A stretch of DNA of 51,951 bases from Oscillospiraceae bacterium (GCA_902775565.1 CACYMP010000015.1:1-51951); one strand, 5' to 3'. Positions 1 through 9,144 are shown, counted from the stretch's first letter. The notes: generated by a model from the sequence alone, not told the origin. Translations and numbers: made by a program.

Positions 1-96
<96 letters not shown>

Positions 97-102
97 TTAA
101 AT

Positions 103-178
103 TCCTCAATAGCTCAGTCGGTAGAGCGTTCGGCTGTTAACCGAAATGTCACAGGTTCAAGTCCTGTTTGAGGAGCCA
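103..178 (+). tRNA. tRNA-Asn (anticodon GUU)
   Basis: A complete cloverleaf is visible. The acceptor arms are TCCTCAA (103-109) and TTGAGGA (168-174), with discriminator G and an encoded CCA at 176-178. The D arm contains AGCTCAGTCGGTAGAGC, the anticodon GTT is at 136-138 in the loop CTGTTAA, and the T arm contains GGTTCAA. It lies directly downstream of the 5S rRNA and is probably co-transcribed with the rRNA operon. Confidence 0.97.
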
Positions 179-180
179 AA

Positions 181-209
181 GCACCAGTCATCTGACTGGT
201 GCTTTTTTT
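181..209 (+). terminator. Intrinsic terminator of the rRNA-tRNA operon
   Basis: Perfect 10-bp stem GCACCAGTCA / TGACTGGTGC (181-190 and 193-202) followed directly by a run of T (203-209). It ends the 5S-tRNA-Asn transcript. Confidence 0.92.
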
Positions 210-210
210 A

Positions 211-239
211 TTGTCTTGCGGACGGTATATCTATCTAAT
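211..239 (+). promoter_or_regulatory. Candidate sigma-A promoter for the gene at 290
   Basis: TTGTCT (211-216), 17 bp, TCTAAT (234-239). Each box has one or two mismatches to consensus. It lies just after the terminator and about 45 bp before the gene, so it is the natural promoter for the 290-1622 pair. Confidence 0.45.
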
Positions 240-289
240 AGAATTAGTTCATCGGACAATTTATTAATAAAAGTTAAGGAGGCGCAATC

Positions 290-835
290 ATGGGTTTATT
301 TTCGAATATTTTCGGTAACGGCGGCAAAGAAATAGATGATGCATTGAAGCAGATGAAGAACCTTGCCGGAGACATAATCGACGACGGCCAGATAAACGAT
401 TCACAAAAACAGCCGGTAGCTCAGAACTCTGTTCCTGCGCCTCAGTATATTGTCACTCCCGCACAGGAATTTGTTGACGGCGGACCTTCGGGTGATTCAT
501 GGGGTCCTGTCATGCCTTCTGAAGAGAATCAGTTCAATTCAGGCCTTAACTACCGTGATTATTTCACAAAGGTCTTTTCGGAGAATTTCTCTTCTTATCA
601 GATTGATAAGGAAGACGTAAGGAACGGCAGCGCAATGCTTTTCACATTCAGCCAGGACGGAGCTAAAAAGCTCGTGGTTGAAGTTATATCAAGCCGCAGC
701 AATCCTTATAAAGTCAGGAATGACTGCAGATCTCAGGGAATAGCTTATCTTCGTTATTACTACGATTATGACGGATGGTGGAATACAAAATCTTATGTTA
801 TCAGGCGCACATCAAAAGCACTTGGTATCGGTTAG
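290..835 (+). CDS. Hypothetical protein, 181 aa
   Basis: I do not recognise this protein. It starts at ATG 290 with a strong AAGGAGG at 276-282. Residues 1-60 are a short glycine-containing lead, a possible helix and a proline/glutamine-rich linker. The compact part is about residues 85-181 and ends in an aromatic, basic segment (YLRYYYDYDGWWNTKSYVIRR). There is no signal peptide or membrane segment, so it is probably cytosolic. The VVEVISS strand followed by an Arg/Tyr-rich region superficially resembles small nuclease-fold proteins, but no catalytic motif can be assigned. It is followed after 7 bp by the membrane protein at 843, so the two are likely co-expressed. Confidence 0.8.
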   Translation: MGLFSNIFGNGGKEIDDALKQMKNLAGDIIDDGQINDSQKQPVAQNSVPAPQYIVTPAQEFVDGGPSGDSWGPVMPSEENQFNSGLNYRDYFTKVFSENFSSYQIDKEDVRNGSAMLFTFSQDGAKKLVVEVISSRSNPYKVRNDCRSQGIAYLRYYYDYDGWWNTKSYVIRRTSKALGIG

Positions 836-842
836 GAGTTAA

Positions 843-1622
843 ATGATCTCATTTTCGGTCTATAAGAGATTCACAGCCGTATATTTTGCTGTCGCGGTTT
901 TATGCATTGTCATTGGGGCGGTATCAGTGAGCCGGAATCCCGGCAAGGAAATACTTTTGTTTGCTGCCTTAATGGCTGTTTTGGTGATAACGATCTTCAT
1001 TCTCAGGAAGATTGCGAACAAGAAGTTTCAAACGGAAGTTGTTTCGCATCTGCATAATTGCAACGTTGGTCTTTATATTGAGTCACTTACAAAACTGCTT
1101 GGAACAAGACGCGATAAAATTGACCAGTCCATGTATGCCTGCCTGTCGTCTGTCGGATATGAAGTTCTTGGTGATTACGATTCCTTATATGCCAGCTGTA
1201 AGAACATAAAGCTGAAAATGCATATGCCGATCTATCACAGACGTATGTTTTCTTACTATTTCAACAACAAAGAACTTGAGTATGCAATAAATGAAGCAGA
1301 TACCCTGGCTGCTTTAGCCGCTAAAGAAAAGAATCTTAAAGAAAAGAAAATAATTGATGAGATGGAAGCAGAGTGCAGGCGCACTTTGCGTGTCAATGAC
1401 GGTGATTACGATGAAGCAATGAAATACTTCAGTGAAATACTCCAAAGCACAGATCCGCATCCGCTTCTAACCAGGGTCAGCTGCTCTTATGCATATGGAA
1501 AATTGCTTTATCTTACGGGCAAAACTGAAGAAGCTAAAGAGCCGTTGTTATTTGCATCTTCAAGAGGCGGCGATACAAAATACAAGAAAAATGCCGTTGA
1601 ACTTCTTGAGAAGATCGGTTGA
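843..1622 (+). CDS. Hypothetical membrane protein with TPR-like C-terminus, 259 aa
   Basis: Two hydrophobic segments at about residues 11-28 and 36-54 form an N-terminal hairpin. The rest (about 55-259) is helical and charged, with paired helices of the kind seen in TPR proteins (for example DYDEAMKYFSEIL and GKLLYLTGKTEEAKEPLLFA near the C-terminus). It is probably anchored in the membrane with a cytosolic helical-repeat domain that binds a partner. TAGGAG just before ATG 843 serves as ribosome site and overlaps the end of the upstream gene. I do not recognise a named family. Confidence 0.78.
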   Translation: MISFSVYKRFTAVYFAVAVLCIVIGAVSVSRNPGKEILLFAALMAVLVITIFILRKIANKKFQTEVVSHLHNCNVGLYIESLTKLLGTRRDKIDQSMYACLSSVGYEVLGDYDSLYASCKNIKLKMHMPIYHRRMFSYYFNNKELEYAINEADTLAALAAKEKNLKEKKIIDEMEAECRRTLRVNDGDYDEAMKYFSEILQSTDPHPLLTRVSCSYAYGKLLYLTGKTEEAKEPLLFASSRGGDTKYKKNAVELLEKIG

Positions 1623-1624
1623 AA

Positions 1625-1654
1625 TTGGCATAAACAGTCTTTTTGAAGTAAAAT
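1625..1654 (+). promoter_or_regulatory. Sigma-A promoter for the lipoprotein/two-component operon
   Basis: TTGGCA (1625-1630), 18 bp, TAAAAT (1649-1654), five of six matches in each box. The expected start near 1661 gives a leader of about 35 bases before ATG 1696. It begins inside the short gap after the gene at 843. Confidence 0.6.
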
Positions 1655-1695
1655 CTTTTTGTTATCGATCGGAATAGGGAAATAAGGGAGAGATA

Positions 1696-2574
1696 ATGAC
1701 AATGAAAAGATCTGACAAAGCCTTAGTGATAAGTCTTTTGTTAATGATTTCAATTTTGTTCCTCACATCGTGCAAGGTATCCGGAAAAAAGCAACTGATC
1801 CGTTATGCGCAGCAGAATTACGGCGACTGTGAGTTTATCAGTGAAGAACATGAGGGAAGCGGAAATGATGAAGAACGAACGGTCTGTCTGAGGGACATTG
1901 ATACCGGGATCGAATACAAGGTCACTTCAAAAATGATCTCCTTCGGATTAGACGGAAGTATTTTCGGATATTCGGAACAAACAAGATCCGATTTCCCTGA
2001 ACTCTACTCGGATTATGTCTGGAACAATGCCAAAGACAAGATCACAGAGCTCGAGGATAAATACGGCATTAAGATAGAAAAAAGCTCATATATCAGATTC
2101 AAGGAACGTGCCACGGAAACAGATGCCGAGAATGCTGCCAAGGAATATGCCGAAGTCATTAACGAACATGACATTAAAGGATTTGGCATCGGAAAAGTCC
2201 TCGTATATTCGGAAGAGAAAGTACATATCGGTGATTATGATTCTGATGACGGAACTTGGAAGGCAACAGGCGAATATGAAGTCATCGACTATGTACGAGA
2301 ACAATATGATAAGGATGCGAAGTTTCTACACGTCATTTCCGGTTCTCCGCTGAACATGTTTTACACTTCCGAAGAGATAGACAAGCTGTTCCCTGAGCTG
2401 TCGGACAGAGACGGGATGCCGTCAGGCAAAGCTTATTATTTTAAGGATAAAGACGGTGACCGGTTCATTGCGATAGATCTGAAGGATTTTGGAGTAAAAG
2501 AAAAGGGGATCCGCCTTTTCCGTGACAAACCATCTGGAATGGAAGAGATAAAGAATAAAGGAGACGAACTGTGA
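1696..2574 (+). CDS. Putative lipoprotein, 292 aa, beside a two-component system
   Basis: The N-terminus (MTMKRSDK, then a hydrophobic run ending LFLTSC) is a lipoprotein signal with the lipidated Cys near residue 26. The mature part is acidic, with alternating charged and aromatic residues and no recognised domain; it should lie on the outer face of the membrane. AAGGGAG at 1684-1690 supports ATG 1696. Its stop overlaps the GTG start of the response regulator by four bases (GTGA), so it is translationally coupled to the two-component system. It may be an accessory sensing protein for the kinase or a target of the same stimulus; that is inference from gene order. Confidence 0.8.
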   Translation: MTMKRSDKALVISLLLMISILFLTSCKVSGKKQLIRYAQQNYGDCEFISEEHEGSGNDEERTVCLRDIDTGIEYKVTSKMISFGLDGSIFGYSEQTRSDFPELYSDYVWNNAKDKITELEDKYGIKIEKSSYIRFKERATETDAENAAKEYAEVINEHDIKGFGIGKVLVYSEEKVHIGDYDSDDGTWKATGEYEVIDYVREQYDKDAKFLHVISGSPLNMFYTSEEIDKLFPELSDRDGMPSGKAYYFKDKDGDRFIAIDLKDFGVKEKGIRLFRDKPSGMEEIKNKGDEL

Positions 2575-3263
2575 GATATGACTGTCTGATAATAGATGAT
2601 GAGAAAGAACTCGCAAACAACACATGCGAGTATTTCAATATGTTTGATGTTAAGACTGCCGCAGTATATTCGAGTGCGGAGGCAAATACGTTTCTGGCTT
2701 CCAATGAACCTTCACTCGTGCTCTTAGACATCAATCTTTCCGACGGCAGCGGATTTGAACTCTGCAAAAAGATCCGTCAGACAATGAACATTCCCATCCT
2801 TTTCGTGTCGGCGAGAAATACAGACGACGACAAGATAATCGCGCTTAACATAGGCGGTGATGACTATATTGAAAAGCCATATTCTCTGGGCGTTCTGCTT
2901 GCCAAAGTAAAGGTTGTTCTTAAGCGTTTTGCCGGAACGGGAACTGAAAGCGGAAAGAAGACGGATTTCGATGACGGCTACCTTAAGACAGATTCCGCGA
3001 ACAAGACTGTATTTGTTAACGGTACGGAAAAGAAGATCACATCGATCGAGTTTAAGCTCCTCGATTATCTGATCGAAAACAGGAACAGGCTCGTCACCAA
3101 GAACGATATATTCGATAAAGTGTGGAATGACAAGTTCACCACTGACGGAACGCTCAATGTTCACATCAGAAAGATCAGGGAAGCTATAGAGAAAGACCCT
3201 CAGGATCCCAAGTACATCGTAACCGTATGGAAGGAAGGCTACAAGTTCGTAGCACCCGAATGA
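2571..3263 (+). CDS. OmpR/PhoB-family response regulator
   Basis: A 230-aa protein with an N-terminal receiver domain (acidic pocket near D9-D10, phospho-acceptor D53 in LLDIN, conserved S80 and K102 in EKPYS) and a C-terminal winged-helix domain (about 130-230) with the expected R-rich recognition helix (GTLNVHIRKIREA). The start is GTG 2571, preceded by AAAGGAG at 2557-2563. It overlaps the lipoprotein gene by four bases and is followed one base later by its kinase. The family binds tandem direct repeats, and such repeats lie at 4516-4553 before the ABC transporter genes, which makes that transporter the likely target. Confidence 0.95.
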   Translation: MRYDCLIIDDEKELANNTCEYFNMFDVKTAAVYSSAEANTFLASNEPSLVLLDINLSDGSGFELCKKIRQTMNIPILFVSARNTDDDKIIALNIGGDDYIEKPYSLGVLLAKVKVVLKRFAGTGTESGKKTDFDDGYLKTDSANKTVFVNGTEKKITSIEFKLLDYLIENRNRLVTKNDIFDKVWNDKFTTDGTLNVHIRKIREAIEKDPQDPKYIVTVWKEGYKFVAPE

Positions 3264-3264
3264 T

Positions 3265-4515
3265 ATGAAGAAAGCTCCGTTTATAGTTCTGCTCGTACTG
3301 ACATTTCTTGCCGAAGCGCTGGCTTGCTATTTCATGCTTACGAGGATTAAGGACATAAAGACTGATCCCGTCAAAGTTAACGAGTGCATGTATTCCATAA
3401 CGGAGAATTTCGGTGACACTTCAAAGTACAATGATCAGCTCGACTACGTTGTGATCGATAACGGCGGTAATATCCTTTATAAGACAAAAGAAGGACTATC
3501 CGAATCCATTAATGAAGCGATACAAACTAGAGGACTTATCATCGATCTTAAAGTTGACGGTGAGGTCAAAGGCAAGGTGATCTTTGATTACAACATCGGC
3601 GTACAGATGGCCGAATTCAAGCAAAACATCATTGCCGTTTTCATCATCGTCGGTGTTCTCCAGACCGCAATCATCATATTCTGGTACATCTATATAAAGC
3701 GTTCCATGATCACGCCTTTCACAAAGCTCTCAGACTTTGCCGCAAGAGTGGCGGAAGGCAATCTCGACATGCCTTTACAGATGGACAGGGGACATGTTTT
3801 CGGAGCGTTCACGGAGAGCTTCGATCTTATGCGTTCCGAGCTTAAGAAAGCGCGCATTGCAGAGAAAAAAGCCAACGATGAGAAGAAGGAAGTCATAGCA
3901 AAACTATCGCACGACATTAAGACTCCGGTTGCATCGATCAAGTCAACATCAGAAGTCGGAATGGCGATCACAAAAGAGGAACGCACAAGGGAGATGTTCG
4001 GAGTGATCGACGCTAAATCCGACCAGATAAAAACGCTTGTGGATAACCTTTTTACATCGAGCGTACAGGATATCACGGAGATCGAAGTCAATCCCGGAAA
4101 CCAGCCTTCTGACGTCATTTCCGGGCTTATCAAAAATTCGGATTACCTTAACCGCGCGGGTGGTTTTACTGTTCCTTTATGCGATGTGTATTTCGACAAG
4201 TTAAGGCTTCAGCAGGTGTTCGACAATATCTTCATGAACTCATATAAATATGCCGATACTGATATGCATGTTAATGCCTCGATATCAGGCGATTATCTTG
4301 TCATAAGGATCTCTGATGAAGGCCCCGGAGTTAAGGAGGAAGAGATACCGCTCCTTAAGGATAAGTTCAGGAGAGGCAGCAATGCGAGCGATAAGGACGG
4401 TGCGGGCTTAGGCCTTTACCTGACTGACTATTTTATGGAGAAGATGGACGGCAAGATCGGACTGAAGAACCTGGAACCGGGCTTTGAAGTAGCGGTCTAT
4501 ATAAGGACTGTGTGA
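3265..4515 (+). CDS. Membrane sensor histidine kinase
   Basis: A 416-aa kinase. TM1 is at about 5-25, an extracytoplasmic sensor of about 90 residues follows, TM2 is at about 119-144, then a HAMP-like linker and coiled coil. The H-box AKLSHDIKTPVASI places the phosphorylated His at 216. The ATPase domain shows the N-box (FDNIFMNSYKYAD), G1 (DEGPGV) and G2 (GAGLGLYL). It is the cognate partner of the regulator at 2571. The sensor loop is larger than in the minimal BceS-type kinases that sense through their transporter, so direct ligand sensing is possible. Confidence 0.95.
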   Translation: MKKAPFIVLLVLTFLAEALACYFMLTRIKDIKTDPVKVNECMYSITENFGDTSKYNDQLDYVVIDNGGNILYKTKEGLSESINEAIQTRGLIIDLKVDGEVKGKVIFDYNIGVQMAEFKQNIIAVFIIVGVLQTAIIIFWYIYIKRSMITPFTKLSDFAARVAEGNLDMPLQMDRGHVFGAFTESFDLMRSELKKARIAEKKANDEKKEVIAKLSHDIKTPVASIKSTSEVGMAITKEERTREMFGVIDAKSDQIKTLVDNLFTSSVQDITEIEVNPGNQPSDVISGLIKNSDYLNRAGGFTVPLCDVYFDKLRLQQVFDNIFMNSYKYADTDMHVNASISGDYLVIRISDEGPGVKEEEIPLLKDKFRRGSNASDKDGAGLGLYLTDYFMEKMDGKIGLKNLEPGFEVAVYIRTV

Positions 4516-4570
4516 TTTAAGAACTATTTAAGAGTTCCTTAAAGGCACTTAAGGGTCAGAAAAGTATCCT
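4516..4570 (+). promoter_or_regulatory. Four phased YTTAAR boxes and -10: response-regulator-activated promoter
   Basis: Four direct repeats lie between the kinase and ATPase genes: TTTAAG (4516), TTTAAG (4527), CTTAAA (4538) and CTTAAG (4548). Their starts are 11, 11 and 10 bp apart, so all fall on one DNA face. The last box ends 11 bp before a weak -10 TATCCT (4565-4570), and no good -35 is present. This is the layout expected of a promoter activated by a tandem-bound OmpR-family regulator. Confidence 0.7.
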
Positions 4571-4594
4571 AGTGCCATAAGGAGGTCGAAAGAC

Positions 4595-5350
4595 ATGAAA
4601 AACATAATTGAAACCAAAAAGCTTTGCAAGACATTTTCCAACGGCGGCGTTCAGCAGCACGTTCTCAAGAACATAGATCTTGAGATATACGAAGGTGATT
4701 TCACGATCATAATGGGTGCTTCAGGTGCCGGCAAGTCCACACTTCTTTATTCACTGTCCGGCATGGACAAGCCGACATTGGGCTCAGTCTCCTTCTGCGG
4801 AACAGATATCACAAAGATGAATACCGACGAGCTCGCGATCTTCAGAAGAGGCAACTGCGGATTCGTTTTCCAGCAGGTATATCTCGTTGATTCGATGAGC
4901 GTTCTAGATAACATCATGGCAGCGGGTCTTCTCGTCTATAAGGATAAGAAAGTCCTCGCAAAGAAAGCAGGCGAGCTCCTCAAGGCCGTTAATATCGATG
5001 AGACTCTCTGGAGCAAGTTCCCTACGCAGATCTCAGGCGGCGAGGCTCAGAGAGTCGGTATAGCAAGAGCTCTTATCAACGATCCCGCACTCGTTTTCGC
5101 AGATGAACCTACAGGCGCTCTGAACTCTCATACAGGTAAGGCAGTGCTTGATACTCTTACGAAGTTCAATGAAAAGGGCCAGTCGATCATAATGGTCACA
5201 CATGATATCACAAGTGCGAGAAGAGGTAACCGCATCCTTTATGTTAAGGACGGCGAGATCGCAGGCGAATGCAACCTCGGAAAGTATGTGACAGGTGATA
5301 AGGAACGTCACCAGAAGTTGAATGACTTCCTCGCAACGATGGGGTGGTAA
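4595..5350 (+). CDS. ABC transporter ATPase, LolD/MacB/BceA type
   Basis: A 251-aa ATPase with every core motif: Walker A GASGAGKST (41-49), Q-loop VFQQ (91-94), signature SGGEAQ (147-152), Walker B ending ADEPT (169-173) and switch His in VTHD (H203). AAGGAGG at 4579-4585 precedes ATG 4595. The overlapping downstream permease is an FtsX-type protein of about 790 residues. With the two-component system upstream, this is the classic arrangement for antimicrobial-peptide or cell-envelope-stress exporters in Bacillota. The substrate cannot be read from sequence. Confidence 0.95.
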   Translation: MKNIIETKKLCKTFSNGGVQQHVLKNIDLEIYEGDFTIIMGASGAGKSTLLYSLSGMDKPTLGSVSFCGTDITKMNTDELAIFRRGNCGFVFQQVYLVDSMSVLDNIMAAGLLVYKDKKVLAKKAGELLKAVNIDETLWSKFPTQISGGEAQRVGIARALINDPALVFADEPTGALNSHTGKAVLDTLTKFNEKGQSIIMVTHDITSARRGNRILYVKDGEIAGECNLGKYVTGDKERHQKLNDFLATMGW

Positions 5351-5352
5351 TC

Positions 5353-7728
5353 ATGAACAAGACATTATTACTTACAAGATCGAACCTCAGAAAAAACAGG
5401 GGTACGTCAATTGGTCTGTTCCTTCTGATGGTCATCGCAACATGTCTCATAGGCATATCGCTTCTCATCTTTCTGGACTGCTATCCTTCCGTAAGCAGGG
5501 AAGCGGTAAGACTTAACGGAGGCGACGGATACATAAGCATTTCCGGAAACCTTGAAGGATTTACCGATGAGAAGATCACTGAACTCATTAAGGAAGATAC
5601 TGACAGATACTATACATATCATGACCTTAAGTTTTCAAATCATCCCGTAAAATTCGGCAATGGTGAGGTTGTCATCAGTATTGATTTCTGTGATGATTCT
5701 GCATTTAAAAGACCGATGAACAGATTCGAGGTGATCACGGAAGATGCTTCGATCAAGGAAAACTATATTTATCTTCCTTACCAGTTCAATACTGCAGGCG
5801 GATTTAAGACAGGTGATACATTTGAGCTTACAAATGCCGGAAAGACATACAGCTACAAGGTCAGAGGCTTTCTCAATGTGGTCTACGGCGGATGCAATAA
5901 TACTGCTCTGTTCGCCATGGTCGTTGATAACGACAGCTATAAGAAGCTCTGGGATGATACTCGTGACGAGTATGAAAACATCAATGTCATCTATGATCTC
6001 AAGGATGGCGTAAAGAACGGCAAGTTCAGGATCGAGGCATTTAATGACATTCTCAAGGTCAATCCCGGAGCAGTCATCGAAGGCTATGATATTGCGGACG
6101 TGATAAGCAACAGGACTTTTATCGGACTTATTATCGCGGTATCATTCCTCGTCGCGACTTCACTCATAATCGCAGCGGTTGCGATGATGCTCGCAAACAG
6201 CATCAGCAACTATATCAGAGAGAATATGAAGACATTAGGTGCGCTTAAGGCGATCGGATATACCGGAAAAGATATTAAGTCGTCTCTTGTGATCTGGTTC
6301 TTTGTCATTGCAGCTCTGGCAAGCATTATCGGTATCGCTATAGCTTACCTTGTCATGCCGGTATTTGCTTCGATCATCATCGGACAGATGGGTGTTCCTT
6401 ACAGTGTCATGTTCAATCCTTTGGCTACACTTATACCTGTTGCTTTCGTTGTTCTTTTTACACTTATCGTCACAGTCATCTGTGCAAATAAGATCTCAAA
6501 GATCCAGCCTATCGTGGCTCTCAGGGAAGGTGTTGAATCACATAACTTCAGGAAGAATCATGTTGCACTCGACAAGACATCATTAGGCCTTAACATGAGT
6601 CTTGCAATGAAGACGTTTTTCGGCAACATGAAGCAGAATGTCATCACATTTATCGTATTGGGATTCATGATCTTCTGCTGTGTTATCTCTCTTCTTCTTT
6701 ACGAGAATTTCAGCCGCAAGCCGAAGCTCGATATACTTGCAACAGAAGTTTGTGCGGGCGTTGTCGCTTCCGACTATGAGACAAAAGAAGAAGTTCTTGA
6801 TTATCTCGGAAAAAGATCTGACATAACGAATATCAGAGAGATCATCAACATGAATGTTTACTATAACGATGAAGTCAGTTTCTTCTGCTATATCGTTAAG
6901 GATCTCTCCAGGATGAAAAACACCAATCTCTGCTACAAGGGCAGGCTCCCCTCATACGATAATGAGATCGCAGTGAGCGGATCTTTTGCCAAGGCATACG
7001 GATTTAACATCGGTGACGAGATTAAGATCGATTACGGTGACAACTCATTTAAATATCTCATCACGGGCTTTATCCAGACAACAAACAACGGCGGAAGAGA
7101 AGCGATCTTCTCTTATAAGGCTGCAGATCACATCATGGATATCGACAGCATTCCCGGATGGTACTGGTTCGATCTTACCAATGAGTCTGATGACGTAAAC
7201 AAGAATACGGATGAAGTCAACCGCATCCTTGAAGAATGTGAAGATAAGTACGGAAGCCACATTATCAACACCATGAACTTTTACAAGATGATCGGAGGCG
7301 CCATGACAACATTCCAGGGTATATCCGTCATGATGCTCATCGTCATGTGCTCCATCTCTGTTGTGGTTATCGCTTTGATCCTTTACCTTCTCATCAAGTC
7401 GCTCGTATATCACAAGCGTAGAGACTACGGAATCTACAAGGCCTTGGGTTACACATCAGGTAGCCTCATGCTTCAGACGGCGTTAAGCTTCATGCCTGCA
7501 GTGACCGCTTCGGCAATAGTCTTTTCGATCGTATCGTACTATGTGGCAAACCCGTATATCTCGCTGTTTATGCGTTCGTTCGGTCTCATGAAGTGTGACT
7601 TCGCGATCCCCGTACCCGGCGTGATCGCAATCGCAGCAGGGTTAACGGCAGTGTCTTTCTTCCTCGCTCTCATGCAGACAAGAAGGATCAGGAAGATCGA
7701 AGCATACGATATGCTGGTAGCCGAATAA
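5353..7728 (+). CDS. FtsX-family ABC transporter permease
   Basis: About 791 aa with two FtsX/MacB-like units. TM1 is at about 20-40, a large extracytoplasmic domain follows, then three TM segments (about 255-375); after a linker the pattern repeats from about 430 to the C-terminus. The KTLGALKAIGYT and YGIYKALGYTSG segments are the coupling helices that face the ATPase. I prefer ATG 5353 (MNKTLLLTRSNL) over the GTG at 5344, because GGGGTGG at 5341-5347 then lies at usual spacing and the start follows the ATPase stop directly. It forms one exporter with the ATPase at 4595. Confidence 0.93.
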   Translation: MNKTLLLTRSNLRKNRGTSIGLFLLMVIATCLIGISLLIFLDCYPSVSREAVRLNGGDGYISISGNLEGFTDEKITELIKEDTDRYYTYHDLKFSNHPVKFGNGEVVISIDFCDDSAFKRPMNRFEVITEDASIKENYIYLPYQFNTAGGFKTGDTFELTNAGKTYSYKVRGFLNVVYGGCNNTALFAMVVDNDSYKKLWDDTRDEYENINVIYDLKDGVKNGKFRIEAFNDILKVNPGAVIEGYDIADVISNRTFIGLIIAVSFLVATSLIIAAVAMMLANSISNYIRENMKTLGALKAIGYTGKDIKSSLVIWFFVIAALASIIGIAIAYLVMPVFASIIIGQMGVPYSVMFNPLATLIPVAFVVLFTLIVTVICANKISKIQPIVALREGVESHNFRKNHVALDKTSLGLNMSLAMKTFFGNMKQNVITFIVLGFMIFCCVISLLLYENFSRKPKLDILATEVCAGVVASDYETKEEVLDYLGKRSDITNIREIINMNVYYNDEVSFFCYIVKDLSRMKNTNLCYKGRLPSYDNEIAVSGSFAKAYGFNIGDEIKIDYGDNSFKYLITGFIQTTNNGGREAIFSYKAADHIMDIDSIPGWYWFDLTNESDDVNKNTDEVNRILEECEDKYGSHIINTMNFYKMIGGAMTTFQGISVMMLIVMCSISVVVIALILYLLIKSLVYHKRRDYGIYKALGYTSGSLMLQTALSFMPAVTASAIVFSIVSYYVANPYISLFMRSFGLMKCDFAIPVPGVIAIAAGLTAVSFFLALMQTRRIRKIEAYDMLVAE

Positions 7729-7759
7729 CACTTTATTGAAAAAGGGTTAGATTGAGTTA

Positions 7760-7802
7760 ATGCGTACGGGCTGTCTTACAAAGGCGGCCCGTATGCATTT
7801 TT
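7760..7802 (+). terminator. Intrinsic terminator of the ABC transporter operon
   Basis: 12-bp stem ATGCGTACGGGC (7760-7771) / GCCCGTATGCAT (7787-7798) with one G-U pair and a T run after it. It lies 32 bp after the permease stop. The rest of the 205-bp gap up to 7934 is AT-rich leader in which I see no convincing promoter. Confidence 0.88.
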
Positions 7803-7933
7803 AAGTTAATCAACAATCGTGCTTAAAGGTGTTGTTTAATCAGCATTACATATATCTATTGCTCATAGTCCGGATGATACTGCTTTGTGATAATGAACCC
7901 GTAAGAACAAATCAGATAATTCCGGAGGGAAAT

Positions 7934-9085
7934 ATGAAAGATCATAAAACAGTATCAAATCACCTGAAGACGATAGCCGCAGTCTCTGCAGCATCAGTTC
8001 TTATCGTAGGCATATGTGCTTTTACCCGTATAGATGTTTATCAGAACACAATGGTAAAAAACGCGGTCTCAGCCACTGCCGAAGTAGCTCTCCGCGAGAC
8101 TGATGCCGCAGCTCCCAAAAAACTGGAAGACTTAAATCTCTGGACAGATGATGCAGCATCAAAAGCTAAACTGACAGAATATGTTGAAGCAGTGACAAAG
8201 CCGGGATCACCTGATTATATTCCGGTAGAAGACAGGATCGCAGTCTTTGATATGGACGGCACGATCCTCTGCGAGACAGATCCTTACTATTTCGATTTCT
8301 GTCTTTTGAAATACAGGGTCCTAGACGATCCTGAATATAAGGACAAAGCTTCGAGCTTTGAGAGATCCGTGGCAGAACAGATCAAGGCTTACATGGATGG
8401 AGATCATTCAATTAAGCTCAGCATGACAGATCACGGCAAAGCGGTTGCCATGGCATTTGCCGGCATGACTATCGATGAGTTCGAAAACTATATCGACAAG
8501 TTCAAGAGCCAGCCCGAGCCCGGATATAACGGAATGACGCGCGGCGAAGCTTTCTATAAACCGATGCTCCAGGTAATCGATTATCTTCAGGCAAACGGGT
8601 TCAAGGTATATATCGTGAGCGGTACCGACAGGTTTATCGTAAGAGGCGTTGCGAAGGATGTTGTCAATATTCCGAAAAGTCAGATGATCGGTTCTGATGA
8701 GACGCTCGTAGCGTCCGGTCAGGGTTCACAGGACGGACTTGATTATACGTTTACAGATAAGGACAAGCTCGTTTTAGGCGGCGATTTTATCGTAAAGGAT
8801 CTCAACATGAACAAGGTCACGGTCATCATGCAGGAGATCGGAAGCCAGCCTGTGCTCTCTTTCGGCAACAGTTCAAGTGATGCCGCAATGGCTGAATATA
8901 CAACTACTAACAACAAGTACAGGAGCCTTGCATTCATGCTCTGCTGTGATGACCTTGTGCGTGAGAACGGCAATGAGGAAAAAGCAGATCAGATGAAGCA
9001 GCTCTGCAGCCAGTACGGATGGGTTCCCGTCTCAATGAAGAATGACTGGAAGACGATATACGGCGAAGGCGTAACAAGAAAGTAA
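7934..9085 (+). CDS. Exported HAD-superfamily phosphatase
   Basis: A 383-aa protein that starts at ATG 7934 behind GGAGGGA (7924-7930); the reading frame is open further upstream, but that stretch lacks a ribosome site. An N-terminal signal or anchor (about 12-30) exports the enzyme. HAD motif I is VFDMDGT (D106 nucleophile, D108), motif II is the Ser of VYIVSGTDRF, and motif IV is GNSSSDAAM near residue 330, in which the first Asp usual for phosphoserine-phosphatase-like members is Asn. The closest known relatives are extracytoplasmic phosphoserine- or phosphorylcholine-phosphatase-like enzymes; the substrate is not assignable. It is probably a single-gene unit. Confidence 0.85.
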   Translation: MKDHKTVSNHLKTIAAVSAASVLIVGICAFTRIDVYQNTMVKNAVSATAEVALRETDAAAPKKLEDLNLWTDDAASKAKLTEYVEAVTKPGSPDYIPVEDRIAVFDMDGTILCETDPYYFDFCLLKYRVLDDPEYKDKASSFERSVAEQIKAYMDGDHSIKLSMTDHGKAVAMAFAGMTIDEFENYIDKFKSQPEPGYNGMTRGEAFYKPMLQVIDYLQANGFKVYIVSGTDRFIVRGVAKDVVNIPKSQMIGSDETLVASGQGSQDGLDYTFTDKDKLVLGGDFIVKDLNMNKVTVIMQEIGSQPVLSFGNSSSDAAMAEYTTTNNKYRSLAFMLCCDDLVRENGNEEKADQMKQLCSQYGWVPVSMKNDWKTIYGEGVTRK

Positions 9086-9102
9086 GCATCCACATTTCTT
9101 AT

Positions 9103-9144
9103 AAAGACAGAGGGGCTGTTCTCCGGAACGGCTCCTTTGTCTTT
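9103..9144. terminator. Bidirectional terminator between convergent genes
   Basis: AAAGACAGAGGGGC pairs imperfectly with GGCTCCTTTGTCTTT across an inner CTCCGGAA loop. It lies between the HAD gene (plus) and the reverse transcriptase gene (minus) and has T-rich or A-rich ends on both sides. Confidence 0.7.

Noticed and set aside
5344..5355. GTG 5344 as start of the permease
   Set aside because: It lies inside the ribosome-binding sequence that serves ATG 5353; the family N-terminus begins at the later start.
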